Shown piece by piece: positions 47,073-55,950 of a stretch of 64,000 nucleotides of DNA; within the stretch, counting starts at the first letter, position 1, and every line of letters begins with the position of its first letter. The stretch lies in assembly GCA_009993885.1 (NCBI GenBank), contig JAACSN010000009.1, positions 37,389-101,388 of the forward strand, written 5' to 3'. Below the pieces are notes generated by a model. That model saw nothing but the letters and a program-made list of their open reading frames with translations. It ran no database searches and had not been told where the DNA came from. The position numbers were made by a program, and so were the translations under genes. This DNA comes from Alphaproteobacteria bacterium (GTDB lineage Bacteria > Pseudomonadota > Alphaproteobacteria > Caedimonadales > UBA9215).

Positions 47073-48359
47073 TTACATTAATTCATTATAAAGCCGGTAC
47101 CAGTTGGCTTCGGCTTTAAGGTGAAGGCAAAGAGAGCCGACACCAACGGCTGCTCGATCCATAAAAACAAATTCACGAGGCGGTGAAACACCTCCCAATT
47201 TCTTAAGTTCTTGATGAACCTTGTCCGCCGTTTCACGGCCGTAAATCCCGCTATGGTCTTTTTGCATGGGGCGCACACGATCATCCAACACAGGCTCATA
47301 AAGCAAAGTAGCCCAAAGCCTTAAGACGTCTAACATTTCGTTACTCAATTCTTTAAAGCCGAGGGTTTCATAGGCATGAACTTCAAGGGCTTTATCTCCT
47401 TGATCCAGCGCATGATAAAGATCCTTTACCCCTTGCAAAAAAGGCTTCTCGAATCGGCGCACACAGCCAAAATCAAAAAGATTGATCCCTTCATCTCCAT
47501 GAAGGCTTTCTTGTCGGAAACTATAATTCCCCAAATGGGGATCGCCATGAATGATTTGGTGATGAAAAAACGGGTAATACCAAGCTTTAAAAGCAAGTTT
47601 TGCCATCCTATTGCGGTACTCTTGAGAAGTCTCGAGGATGCCCCGTAAAGGCGTCCCCTCTAACCACGACATGGTCAACAAACGATTGGTGGAAAGGGCG
47701 GAATAAACCGTCGGCACTCGGATATCCGAACGGCTTTTAAAAATATCTCGAAAAGTATCTAAGTTTTCGGCCTCTTTTTTATAATCCAATTCTTCGGAAA
47801 GACGTCCGGAAATTTCTTCAAAAACGGACGCCGTTTTTATCCCGCCGAGAGTCGCCTCATAAATTTTTAAAGCAAGTTTCAGTTGGTTCAGATCCGCTTG
47901 AACGGTCGATATCATATCGGGATACTGCAACTTGCACGCAAGAAGCTCATTTTCTAGTGAGGTCGCTTTATGCACTTGACCCAAAGAAGCCGCACTCGTG
48001 GCCTCGTGATCAAAAGAACGAAAGTTAGATTGCCAGTCCGGTCCAAGCTCAACGGCCATACGCCTCCGCACAAAAGGCCATCCCATGGCAGGGGCATCGG
48101 CTTGAAGGCTCTGAAATTCAAGGGCGTATTCAATCGGCACGGCATCGGGAATTGTCGAAAGCATTTGGGCAATTTTCATTACCGGCCCTTTCAAACGACC
48201 CAAAGCCTTTGTCATGGCTTTGGCTTGAAGGCTATGGTCTGCGTCTCGCCCTAAGAGTTTATCCGTTGCAGCGCGAGCAACGCTACCGCCAACCGCACTT
48301 GTTACCGTGGCATACCTCTTTAAACGCGTCGTTGTTTTGTTCGCCTCAACATCTTTCAT
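47073..48359 (-). CDS. ABC1/AarF/UbiB-family protein kinase-like protein
   Basis: UbiB/ABC1 proteins are atypical kinases or ATPases needed for ubiquinone production in many bacteria. From ATG 48359 the protein has 428 residues. A GTG at 48422 would add 21 residues overlapping pyk, and neither start has a strong ribosome site. Family motifs are the KxGQ-like helix LKGPVMKIAQMLSTIPDAVP, AASLGQVHKA (A-rich loop replacing the usual glycine-rich loop), the catalytic IIHGDPHLGNYSF and the metal-binding FDFGCVRRF. It follows pyk closely on the same strand. Confidence 0.9.
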   Translation of the reverse strand: MKDVEANKTTTRLKRYATVTSAVGGSVARAATDKLLGRDADHSLQAKAMTKALGRLKGPVMKIAQMLSTIPDAVPIEYALEFQSLQADAPAMGWPFVRRRMAVELGPDWQSNFRSFDHEATSAASLGQVHKATSLENELLACKLQYPDMISTVQADLNQLKLALKIYEATLGGIKTASVFEEISGRLSEELDYKKEAENLDTFRDIFKSRSDIRVPTVYSALSTNRLLTMSWLEGTPLRGILETSQEYRNRMAKLAFKAWYYPFFHHQIIHGDPHLGNYSFRQESLHGDEGINLFDFGCVRRFEKPFLQGVKDLYHALDQGDKALEVHAYETLGFKELSNEMLDVLRLWATLLYEPVLDDRVRPMQKDHSGIYGRETADKVHQELKKLGGVSPPREFVFMDRAAVGVGSLCLHLKAEANWYRLYNELM

Positions 48360-48378
48360 CTTACGCACCGGAGGCTTA

Positions 48379-49869
48379 TTAAGAAACACCGAAGGGGGGT
48401 AAATGATCTTCTCGGGGATCACGCACTTTTAAAATAAAGAGTCCGCGGGTAGAGCCTGCTTTGAAAACCTGATGTTTATCCGTTCCTTTAAATTGCGCCC
48501 CGACGGTTACAAGAATTTCATCGCCAACGCCGGCAAAATTCTCGGCTAAAATAGCTTGATAAACCGTATGCATAACACCCGGCAAGGGCTTATCAGCCAA
48601 TTCTTCAGGAAGTTGAATAGCATGTGTTCCCCACGTCAAAACCAGTATATGAGCCGTTAAGCGGTCGGGCGTAATCGCAACAATAGGCGAATTAGGGCGT
48701 TCTCTTGCCGCCCTCAAAGTTGTGGAACCCGATGTTGTTAAGGTAACAATAGCCTTAAGGCTTAAGGTATCCGAAATCTTGCGAGCTGCCGCCGTAATAG
48801 CGTCAGAGGCCGTTGCTTCGGGGATAGGGTGGTGCGTATCCAAGATCATACGATAATAGGAATCCCCTTCAACGCGCTCAATAATACGGTTCATAATGCT
48901 CACGGCTTCTATGGGGTTTTTCCCTGCTGCCGTTTCAGCAGAAAGCATAACGGCATCAACGCCCTCATAAACAGCGCACGCCACATCGGAAGCCTCAGCC
49001 CGTGTTGGTGTCGGATGCTCAACCATTGTTTCCAACATTTGCGTTGCCACAATGACAGGACGCCCCATAGACCGGCACTCTCGTACAATCTTCTTTTGGA
49101 CGCTGGGGACGTCTTCAGGCATCATTTCAACCCCAAGATCACCCCGAGCAATCATGATCGCATCGGATAAGCGTACAATTTCCCTGATATGTTGAACAGC
49201 AAGGGGTTTTTCAATTTTGGCAACGATCCCCGCTCTAACCCCTATAATATCGCGGGCTTCGATAATGTCGTCCGGTTTTTGAACAAAGGAAAGAGCAACA
49301 AAATCAACACCTAATTCCAGCCCAAACTCTAAATCCTTTCGATCCTTTGGCGTCAAAGAACTGATAGGCAAAGCAACGCTTGGCACGTTAAGCCCCTTAT
49401 TATTAGAGATCTCTCCCCCGACAAGGACAAAAGTTTCACAAGAATCTTTATAAATTTCGCTAACACGCAAACGGACTTTTCCGTCATTAATAAGAAGAAC
49501 GGTTCCTTCGCGAATAGCTTCAAAAATCTCGGGATGGGGAAGACTAACCCGTTCATTATTTCCGGGAAGATCTTGTTTCAGATCGAGGGTAAAACGTTGT
49601 CCTTCTCGTAAAGTTACCGAGGTATTTTCAAAGCGCCCAATACGAAGTTTTGGGCCTTGTAAATCTTGCATAATCGCAATGGGACGACGATATTTTTCCT
49701 CGAGGGCGCGAATAATTTGGTAATTTTTTTGGTGATCTCGGTAAGTTCCATGAGAAAAATTTAAACGAAAAACATCAACACCGCTCAAGAAAAGTTTTTC
49801 AATCACGTCTTGATTCGAACTTGCAGGCCCTAACGTCGCTACAATTTTAGTTGCTCTATAACGCCTCAT
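48379..49869 (-). CDS. pyk: Pyruvate kinase
   Basis: Pyruvate kinase converts phosphoenolpyruvate and ADP to pyruvate and ATP in glycolysis. The 496-residue protein has TKIVATLGPAS at the N terminus, FRLNFSHG, the catalytic Lys in GIVAKIEKPLAVQHI, the metal site in MIARGDLGVEMM, and the FIATQMLE-like VIVATQMLETM. The C-terminal allosteric domain is complete. It indicates at least the lower part of glycolysis or gluconeogenic carbon flow. Confidence 0.97.
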   Translation of the reverse strand: MRRYRATKIVATLGPASSNQDVIEKLFLSGVDVFRLNFSHGTYRDHQKNYQIIRALEEKYRRPIAIMQDLQGPKLRIGRFENTSVTLREGQRFTLDLKQDLPGNNERVSLPHPEIFEAIREGTVLLINDGKVRLRVSEIYKDSCETFVLVGGEISNNKGLNVPSVALPISSLTPKDRKDLEFGLELGVDFVALSFVQKPDDIIEARDIIGVRAGIVAKIEKPLAVQHIREIVRLSDAIMIARGDLGVEMMPEDVPSVQKKIVRECRSMGRPVIVATQMLETMVEHPTPTRAEASDVACAVYEGVDAVMLSAETAAGKNPIEAVSIMNRIIERVEGDSYYRMILDTHHPIPEATASDAITAAARKISDTLSLKAIVTLTTSGSTTLRAARERPNSPIVAITPDRLTAHILVLTWGTHAIQLPEELADKPLPGVMHTVYQAILAENFAGVGDEILVTVGAQFKGTDKHQVFKAGSTRGLFILKVRDPREDHLPPFGVS

Positions 49870-49893
49870 TTTTCAATGCTTCCCTAGATTTTT

Positions 49894-50853
49894 CTATGAA
49901 GTATTCTTGGTCTCTTTTCGTTTAAATGTCAACCGTTTCCGGCGGGATAACACAATCCCCGCAATAATAGTTATGCCCCCGATTGCTTGTTGCCAAGACA
50001 TGGCTTCGCTAAAGACAATCCACCCTAAAAGGGCGGCAACAAAAGGCCCGATCAGAATCGTCAGGGAAGAAAAGGTAGCCGATAAATGACCGATGGAATA
50101 AGACATTAATCCACCGCCAAGCACATGGACAATCAAAGCAAGGACAACCAGCAAAATCCACCCGTCGGCAGAACGAGGCACAACAACCTCATTCATGAAG
50201 TGGGCAATAATTGCCAGCACATACATTCCCACTAAAGCCACCCAGAACATAATTGTCGGTGCCGAAAAAGATTTACGAAGTTCTTTTAAACAAATCATAA
50301 AAGCCGCGTAAAAAACAGCAGAAATCAGAGCGTAAAAGTCTCCTTGAAAATTGCTTTCTTGGGTACTTCCGCTGGCAGACACCAAAATAAAAGAGCCGGA
50401 TAACGCAAGAACAATACCTACCCCCAAAGGAAGTGTAATTTTTTCCTTGAAAAAAATCCAAGCGGCAAAAGCCACAAAAACAGGGGTTATCGCATTCAAG
50501 ATCACCGCATTAACAACAGAGGTTTTGATCATCGCCAAGTGCCAAAACGTAATATCCATTCCTAAGAAAAAACCTGCAGCGATCAATAAAACATACTCAC
50601 GAACCGTTCTAGGCGTCCTATGGAGTTCGGGTTTAAGGTTATCAAAAATCATCCACGTCCAGACAAGGGGAAGCGCAAAAAAGAAACGATAAAAAGCCGT
50701 TGCTGTTGTTCCGACCTCACTAAAACGTACAAATAAGGGAGATAAAGCAATAAAAGAAGACCCCAAAAGGGCTGCAATAATAGCAAGCGTCGGTGAATGA
50801 TTAAACAGGAGGTTCACTTTGGACTTAAGGGATATAGGGGACTTAAATGACAT
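49894..50853 (-). CDS. DMT-superfamily (EamA) permease
   Basis: This 319-residue protein has ten hydrophobic helices arranged as two EamA repeats (about residues 25-155 and 170-305). Features include SPLFVRFSEVGTTATAFYRF in repeat one and LTILIGPFVAALLGWIVFSE in repeat two. Drug/metabolite transporters move amino acids, nucleotides or metabolites; the substrate is unknown. It lies 25 bases upstream of pyk on the same strand. Confidence 0.9.
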   Translation of the reverse strand: MSFKSPISLKSKVNLLFNHSPTLAIIAALLGSSFIALSPLFVRFSEVGTTATAFYRFFFALPLVWTWMIFDNLKPELHRTPRTVREYVLLIAAGFFLGMDITFWHLAMIKTSVVNAVILNAITPVFVAFAAWIFFKEKITLPLGVGIVLALSGSFILVSASGSTQESNFQGDFYALISAVFYAAFMICLKELRKSFSAPTIMFWVALVGMYVLAIIAHFMNEVVVPRSADGWILLVVLALIVHVLGGGLMSYSIGHLSATFSSLTILIGPFVAALLGWIVFSEAMSWQQAIGGITIIAGIVLSRRKRLTFKRKETKNTS

Positions 50854-50981
50854 AAGGAGGGGCCTCTTTTTATCTTATTTTTTATCTTGCAGTTCACAAA
50901 GTAAATGAGTACTTTTATATCTATTATCGTTCAAAGTCAACGCTCGAAACAGAGCACTTACAAGGAATAAGGAACACATCA

Positions 50982-51299
50982 ATGACTACTTTTGCAGGCA
51001 TTTCAGGGGCTCAGCTCCGTCAATTTATTGAACAAGTCGAATACCTTGAAGAACAAAAAGCAGCTTTGGCTTCCGATACCCGTGAAGTCTTTGCCGAAGC
51101 AAAATCTGCAGGATTCGATGTTAAGGTTATCCGTCAAATATTAAAAATGCGTAAAATGGATCAAGATGAATTAAGGGAATTGGAAGAAGTTTTAGATGTC
51201 TATCTTCAAGCCCTGAATATGTCTTCTAGAGCCACAAAGAAAACAGACGAAGAAAACAACGCTCCTTCCGATACACAAACAAAAGCGGAAGCTGCCTAA
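50982..51299 (+). CDS. gapR: GapR nucleoid-associated protein (DUF2312)
   Basis: GapR binds overtwisted AT-rich DNA ahead of replication and transcription in Caulobacter and relatives, aiding topoisomerases. The 105-residue protein has the full DUF2312 pattern: LRQFIEQVEYLEEQKAALA, DTREVFAEAKSAGFDVKVIR, QILKMRKMDQDELRELEEVL. Its acidic, disordered C terminus (KKTDEENNAPSDTQTKAEAA) is longer than usual. The presence of this family argues for an alphaproteobacterium. Confidence 0.93.
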   Translation: MTTFAGISGAQLRQFIEQVEYLEEQKAALASDTREVFAEAKSAGFDVKVIRQILKMRKMDQDELRELEEVLDVYLQALNMSSRATKKTDEENNAPSDTQTKAEAA

Positions 51300-51301
51300 T
51301 A

Positions 51302-51409
51302 AAAGAAGACGGTAGCCGAGGCGCAAGAGCAGGAGCAGGTAGAAAAACAGGTATAAAAAAGGGTTCGAGCAAATATCTTGGCCTAAAAACAAAAATAAAG
51401 CTTGCCTGA
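51302..51409 (+). pseudogene. Detached N-terminal segment of umuD
   Basis: In the same frame as the downstream peptidase gene this stretch reads KEDGSRGARAGAGRKTGIKK, then GSSKYLGLKTKIKLA and TGA (51407-51409). S24/UmuD proteins of this type normally start with such a GGARxGAGRxxG...KYG leader. The TGA lies inside a 24-base imperfect tandem duplication (51378-51401 and 51401-51424 by eye). No ATG, GTG or TTG occurs upstream in this frame back to TAG 51227; ATA at 51299-51301 overlaps the gapR stop where a start would be expected. Confidence 0.6.
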
Positions 51410-51418
51410 AAAACAAAA

Positions 51419-51931
51419 GTGACGAGAATGCCGGCTGATTTAGAAGAGAATATCGAAATGCTTTTACAGTTTCCAAATAGACTAAACCCTGCGCAGGGCT
51501 GCACAAAAGTAGAGAAGGTGTTTAAAGCTTCAACGCAAATATCATCGCCTCAAGTGATGTACTCAACCCTTGTTGCCGCCGGTCTCCCCTCTCCCACGGA
51601 AGATTACAGTGAAGGGAAAATCGATCTTAACGATCACCTCCTAGAAAACCCCGAAAGTACTTTCTTTGTTCGTGTCAGCGGTGATTCCATGATAGACGTC
51701 GGCATTCATCCGAGTGATCTTCTTATTGTGGATCGGAGTTTAAGACCGTCAAGCGGTCGAGTGATCATTGCCGTAATCAACGGAGAGCTCACGGTAAAAC
51801 GTCTTATCAAAAAGGACAACAACAAGCTTTATCTCATGCCTGAAAATCCCAACTACCCCACCCTTGAAATTACCGAAGATATGGATTTCATGATCTGGGG
51901 CGTGGTCACAAATGTTATTCATCCTTTGTAA
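51419..51931 (+). CDS. umuD: UmuD-like S24 peptidase / SOS mutagenesis protein
   Basis: UmuD cleaves itself after DNA damage and the product joins UmuC in translesion DNA polymerase V. From GTG 51419 the 170-residue protein has the self-cleavage site Ala54-Gly55 in VAAGLPSPTEDY, catalytic Ser90 in SGDSMID and Lys127 in LTVKRLI. The 37-residue Ser-Lys spacing equals E. coli UmuD. The peptidase domain is intact, but the usual leader is cut off by an in-frame TGA upstream. No ribosome site is evident, and ATG 51428 is another possible start. No umuC is nearby. Confidence 0.85.
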   Translation: MTRMPADLEENIEMLLQFPNRLNPAQGCTKVEKVFKASTQISSPQVMYSTLVAAGLPSPTEDYSEGKIDLNDHLLENPESTFFVRVSGDSMIDVGIHPSDLLIVDRSLRPSSGRVIIAVINGELTVKRLIKKDNNKLYLMPENPNYPTLEITEDMDFMIWGVVTNVIHPL

Positions 51932-51993
51932 AAACCGAATGTAATTGATTTTAGCGCGGTCTATTCCCTAGTTTTTAATAGGTAGAGAAAATA

Positions 51994-52272
51994 ATGGAAA
52001 AGAACAATATAGAATTCTACCAAGCAGAAAACGGGCAGCTTAAAATTGATGTACGAGTGGACGAAGACACCGTATGGTTAACACAAAGTCAAATGGCAAA
52101 GCTCTTTGAAAGGGATAAATCCGTCATATCACGCCATATCAAAACTATTTTTGAGACGAACGAATTGGAAGAAGCTTCAACTGTTGCAAAAAATGCAACA
52201 GTACAAAAAGCGGGTTTCAACATATATTCTAAAGCTTTAAAAAGATATAGCAGCTTGAAATACAGTGCCTAA
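51994..52272 (+). pseudogene. Truncated RhuM-family protein
   Basis: The first 73 or so residues (IEFYQAENGQLKIDVRVDED, then TVWLTQSQMAKLFERDKSVI) match the start of RhuM-family 'virulence' proteins, which are usually about 300 residues long and are found in mobile or defence regions. After KNATVQK the family sequence stops and an unrelated tail of about 20 residues follows, giving only 92 residues. It is probably a remnant of a horizontally acquired gene. Its 3' end overlaps the convergent gene. Confidence 0.7.
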
Positions 52273-52698
52273 GAATAAGCAGAGGGTCAGAAATGCGAGT
52301 ATCCGAGAAACCGTTATTTGTTCTTTATGTCGCCTCTCTGCTTCATCATATTCTTCAAGAGTTATCACTGCCTTTGGTAAAAGAAAATATGTTCCTCTAT
52401 TTTCATGAAGGTCTTCTGAAAATACTAAAGAGTCTAAATAGCTCTTATAATTAGCCTGTGCCCTTAACTTGTCCGGATGAAGAGCCCATCTGCATGATTT
52501 ATTTAAGTCATGCAGAACTTGAATTACGTTAAAATCAACTTTTGTATATAGATTTTCGCTAGAAACACTTCTTTTACGCCTATCTTCGTTTATTAACCAA
52601 CGAAGCAGTTCCATCCTTTTCTTTTTCTCCTTCAGCGGTCTTAAATTAAAAAATTTCTGCTGAATTGCATCCCATTTGACCTTGTTATTCGTTTTCAT
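52237..52698 (-). CDS. Hypothetical protein with a C-terminal membrane anchor
   Basis: This 153-residue protein is not recognised. Residues 1-125 are hydrophilic and basic (LRPLKEKKKRMELLRWLINE), containing a central RWALHPDKLRAQANYKSYLD stretch. The last 25 residues (ILAFLTLCLFLGTVFQAAISF) form one transmembrane segment, so the protein is probably tail-anchored with a cytosolic domain. It sits in a small patch of decayed or foreign genes and overlaps the end of the RhuM remnant. Confidence 0.6.
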   Translation of the reverse strand: MKTNNKVKWDAIQQKFFNLRPLKEKKKRMELLRWLINEDRRKRSVSSENLYTKVDFNVIQVLHDLNKSCRWALHPDKLRAQANYKSYLDSLVFSEDLHENRGTYFLLPKAVITLEEYDEAERRHKEQITVSRILAFLTLCLFLGTVFQAAISF

Positions 52699-52850
52699 TG
52701 CTTCTCCTGTTTAAATTTTTGTTAAAAGTAAGCATATACTTTTCCCTGTTAGAGCGGTTAAAACCCTCAAATCAACTTTCTCATTTTAAAATATTTCTTA
52801 CTAAATGTCGATATTTACTTAAGTATTGTGCAGATTCATATAAGCTTGCG

Positions 52851-52872
52851 CACCTGAATCAGGTGTTTTTTT
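52851..52872 (+). terminator. Orphan rho-independent terminator
   Basis: CACCTG-AAT-CAGGTG (52851-52865) is followed by seven T. The only plus-strand features upstream are the RhuM remnant and a 150-base gene-free stretch, so it may end a small RNA or be left over from the lost gene. Confidence 0.7.
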
Positions 52873-52930
52873 ATGGCCTTTAATCTGCTAAAATTCGCTT
52901 TATAATACCAAACCTATAAAGGTTGCGTCC

Positions 52931-54724
52931 ATGAGTCAGCCAACTCACCTCCCTCTAAAGCCTTCTCTTTACCCTTCCCCCCTTCTCTTTTTATGGAATA
53001 ACCTCAAAAAATACCCGGGAGATATCGCCAAAGCCCTTTTAGCAGTCGTCCTAACCTCTGCCGCCATTCTTGGCGTAGGATACGGCCTTCGAACTTTGGT
53101 CGATAAAGGCTTTAGCGCAGAAAACAACGAGCTTCTTAATATGTCTGCCCTCTTTTTAGTGGGGCTTGCCTTTATCCTTGCTTTTTCGGCCTACTTACGA
53201 ACCTCCACCACCGCCTGGCTGGGAGAGAAAATGATCAATGATCTGCGCCAAAAAGTCTTTTCACACACCATGAGTCTGACCGTCGAAACCTTTGAGCGTA
53301 ACCGCTTGGGAGATCTGCTTTCCCGGCTTAATACGGATTGTGATCAAATCCGAACCTTTGTCAGCGGCTCTGCTGCCGTTGCGTTGCGCACCCTCCTTCA
53401 GCTTATTGGCGGCACAACCCTTCTTATTATCTCGAGTCCCCAACTCACCCTTTATGTTTTTGCCATTATTCCTTTTGTCATTATCCCCATTTCCCTTTTT
53501 GGCAAGAAAGTCAAAGCCTTAACCCACGAAGCTCAAGCCCTTGATGGGGAAGCCCTCTCTTTTGCGGAAGAACATATTAATGCCCTAACCATGATTAAAT
53601 CCTTTACGGCAGAAGCTTATGCCAATGCTGTTTTTGAGAAACGCCAAAGAAAAAAATTATCTCTCGTTAAACGCCGTACCCATTACCGATCTCTCTTAAT
53701 TTCCCTTGTCATTGCCCTTATTTTCTCGGCTATTGCAGGGATTTTATGGGTAGGCGCCCGGGAAGTCATTGCGGATCGCCTTACCGCAGGGCAACTTTCT
53801 TCCTTTGTTTTTTATGCCGTTGTGGTCGCCGGTTCTATGAATAGCTTTGCTGAAATCATTAGTAATTTCAACCTCACACTCGGTGCGACGACTCGCATCA
53901 CGGAACTTCTCGACAAACCGACGGAACCCCCTTCCCTTCAAGGGGAAGAGGTCGGCTCAACCCCCTTTTCTTGGACTCCGTCGGCTTTTCACTCCCTCGA
54001 CTTTAAAAATATTTCCTTTACCTACCCTGCTCGCCCCGATGCAGAAGTCCTCAACGACATCTCCTTTACCTTTCACCAAGGGCAAAAAATTGCCTTGGTC
54101 GGGCCGTCGGGCGTTGGAAAGAGCACCCTCTTTAAATTGCTTTTGCGTTTTTATCAACCCACCCGGGGTGAAATCCTTTTAAATAATAAACCTCTTAAAG
54201 ACTATGAAATCGAAAAAGTGCGCAATTTATTTACTCTTGTTCCTCAAGATACCGTCATATTCAACACTTCCATTATAAATAATATAGCCCTTGGCAATCC
54301 GCGCGCCACACGGGCGGAAATTTTACAAGCTGCCCGAAAAGCGCACATAGATGAATTTGCCGCAAAGTTCCCCCAAGGCTATGAAACAGAACTCGGAGAA
54401 AAAGGCGTTCGCCTCTCGGGCGGGCAAAAGCAACGTGTTGCTCTGGCCAGAGCCATTCTTAAAGATGCGCCCATTTTCCTGCTGGATGAAGCAACGAATG
54501 CTTTAGATAGCCAAAGCGAGCAACGTATCCAAGAAGCCCTACGCACGATCCTCAAAGATAAATCTGCCTTAATTATAGCCCACCGCTTAAGCACGGTAAA
54601 AGAAGCAGATCAAATTGTTGTCTTAAATGAGAAAACCGTTGATGCTGTGGGAACGCATGCCCAACTTATGAAAAGCTCTTCCCTTTATAAAACCCTTGCA
54701 AAACAACAATTTTTGGATCTTTAA
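52931..54724 (+). CDS. ABC exporter, MsbA/ABCB-like (fused domains)
   Basis: This 597-residue half-transporter has six membrane helices (about residues 30-315) and an ATPase domain. That domain contains Walker A VGPSGVGKSTLFKLL, Q-loop VPQDTVIFN, signature LSGGQKQRVALA, Walker B IFLLDEATNALD and switch His in IIAHRLST. It resembles ABCB/lipid or multidrug exporters; the cargo is unknown. The next gene, sdhE, begins immediately after its stop codon (TAAATG). Confidence 0.9.
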   Translation: MSQPTHLPLKPSLYPSPLLFLWNNLKKYPGDIAKALLAVVLTSAAILGVGYGLRTLVDKGFSAENNELLNMSALFLVGLAFILAFSAYLRTSTTAWLGEKMINDLRQKVFSHTMSLTVETFERNRLGDLLSRLNTDCDQIRTFVSGSAAVALRTLLQLIGGTTLLIISSPQLTLYVFAIIPFVIIPISLFGKKVKALTHEAQALDGEALSFAEEHINALTMIKSFTAEAYANAVFEKRQRKKLSLVKRRTHYRSLLISLVIALIFSAIAGILWVGAREVIADRLTAGQLSSFVFYAVVVAGSMNSFAEIISNFNLTLGATTRITELLDKPTEPPSLQGEEVGSTPFSWTPSAFHSLDFKNISFTYPARPDAEVLNDISFTFHQGQKIALVGPSGVGKSTLFKLLLRFYQPTRGEILLNNKPLKDYEIEKVRNLFTLVPQDTVIFNTSIINNIALGNPRATRAEILQAARKAHIDEFAAKFPQGYETELGEKGVRLSGGQKQRVALARAILKDAPIFLLDEATNALDSQSEQRIQEALRTILKDKSALIIAHRLSTVKEADQIVVLNEKTVDAVGTHAQLMKSSSLYKTLAKQQFLDL

Positions 54725-54991
54725 ATGACAAACCTCCCCCCCCTGACAGAAATTGAAGTTCTCAAAAAAGCAATCCGATATCGTGCCGAGCACCGCGGAA
54801 CGAAAGAGGCAGATTGGCTCATCGGCGGTTTTATAAGAACACATCTGGCGGACTTTTCAGAAGAAGAGATCTATCGCCTAAAATCCCTCATCGACCTTGA
54901 TGATGAAGGCTTTTTCAAACAAATTGCAGCGCCTCAAGAGCCCTATTTAAACCTTAGTCAAGCTTTTCAAAAGTACAAATCCAACCTATAG
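54725..54991 (+). CDS. sdhE: Succinate dehydrogenase assembly factor SdhE
   Basis: SdhE helps attach FAD covalently to the flavoprotein of succinate dehydrogenase. The 88-residue protein has the diagnostic YRAEHRGTKEADWLIGGF with the RGxxE motif, then FSEEEIYRLKSLIDLDDE. Length is typical (80-90). It starts directly after the ABC exporter stop codon, so the two are translated from the same mRNA, though their functions are not obviously related. Confidence 0.92.
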   Translation: MTNLPPLTEIEVLKKAIRYRAEHRGTKEADWLIGGFIRTHLADFSEEEIYRLKSLIDLDDEGFFKQIAAPQEPYLNLSQAFQKYKSNL

Positions 54992-55004
54992 AGGAGGGCA
55001 TAAA

Positions 55005-55943
55005 ATGGGTTTATTGGTAAACGGAAAATGGGTTGATCAGTGGTACGACACAAAAAAAACAGGCGGCAAATTTGTGCGTCCTGACTCTTCTTTTCGAGAT
55101 GTAATCGGCAGCGATAAATTTCCCGCAGAGGCAAATCGGTACCACCTTTATATCTCGCATGCCTGTCCTTGGGCTCATCGTACGGTTATTTTCCGAGTTC
55201 TTAAGGGATTAGAGGGCATCATTTCCATCAGCTCTGTCGATCCTTTTATGGGAGAAACAGGGTGGTCATTCGGCAGCGATCAAGATCCTTTAAACCATAA
55301 AACCCATTTGCATCAGATTTATACCCTCGCCAACCCGACTTACACAGGGCGCGTAACGGTTCCCGTCCTGTGGGATAAAAAAGAAAAAACCATTGTAAAC
55401 AATGAATCTTCAGAAATTATTCGCTTTTTCAACACAGCTTTTGCGGGTTTAGTTGATGAAACCCCTGATTATTATCCAAAAGACCTTCGCCCTCAAATTG
55501 ATGAAATAAACGAGTTTATCTATCAAACAATTAATAACGGTGTTTATAAAGCCGGCTTTGCAACGGCTCAAGATATTTATGAAAAAGAAGTAAGCACCTT
55601 ATTTCAATCCCTCGACACCCTCGAAGAGCGCTTAAGCCGACAGCGTTATCTTGTGGGGAAGACTTTAACCGAAGCAGATTGGCGACTTTTTACAACGCTT
55701 TTGCGTTTCGACCCTGTTTATGTGGGGCATTTTAAATGCAATCTCAAGCGTATTGCGGATTATCCGAATTTATCAAACTATCTGCGGGAACTTTATCAGA
55801 TCAAAGGCATCAAGGAGACCGTCCGCACGGATCATATTAAAGTTCACTATTATAAGAGTCACCTCACCCTTAATCCTACGGGTATTGTTCCCCAAGGGCC
55901 AATTTTGAATTACGACGAGCCCCATAACCGAGGACGCTTATAA
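55005..55943 (+). CDS. Glutathionyl-hydroquinone reductase (Xi-class GST, YqjG/ECM4 type)
   Basis: These enzymes remove glutathione from glutathionyl-hydroquinones. The 312-residue protein has the catalytic Cys54 in SHACPWAHR, the thioredoxin-like N domain, VPVLWDKKEKTIVNNESSEI with the cis-Pro, and an all-helical C domain (GKTLTEADWRLFTTLLRFD). The presence of a glutathione-dependent enzyme fits alphaproteobacterial redox chemistry and the Atm1-type exporter at 26.3 kb. Confidence 0.95.
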   Translation: MGLLVNGKWVDQWYDTKKTGGKFVRPDSSFRDVIGSDKFPAEANRYHLYISHACPWAHRTVIFRVLKGLEGIISISSVDPFMGETGWSFGSDQDPLNHKTHLHQIYTLANPTYTGRVTVPVLWDKKEKTIVNNESSEIIRFFNTAFAGLVDETPDYYPKDLRPQIDEINEFIYQTINNGVYKAGFATAQDIYEKEVSTLFQSLDTLEERLSRQRYLVGKTLTEADWRLFTTLLRFDPVYVGHFKCNLKRIADYPNLSNYLRELYQIKGIKETVRTDHIKVHYYKSHLTLNPTGIVPQGPILNYDEPHNRGRL

Positions 55944-55950
55944 ATAAGCC

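Noticed and set aside
51407..51409. Possibility that UGA codes for tryptophan, which would join the umuD halves
   Set aside because: An intact prfB whose own autoregulation depends on UGA as a stop is present, and tryptophan is coded by TGG throughout.
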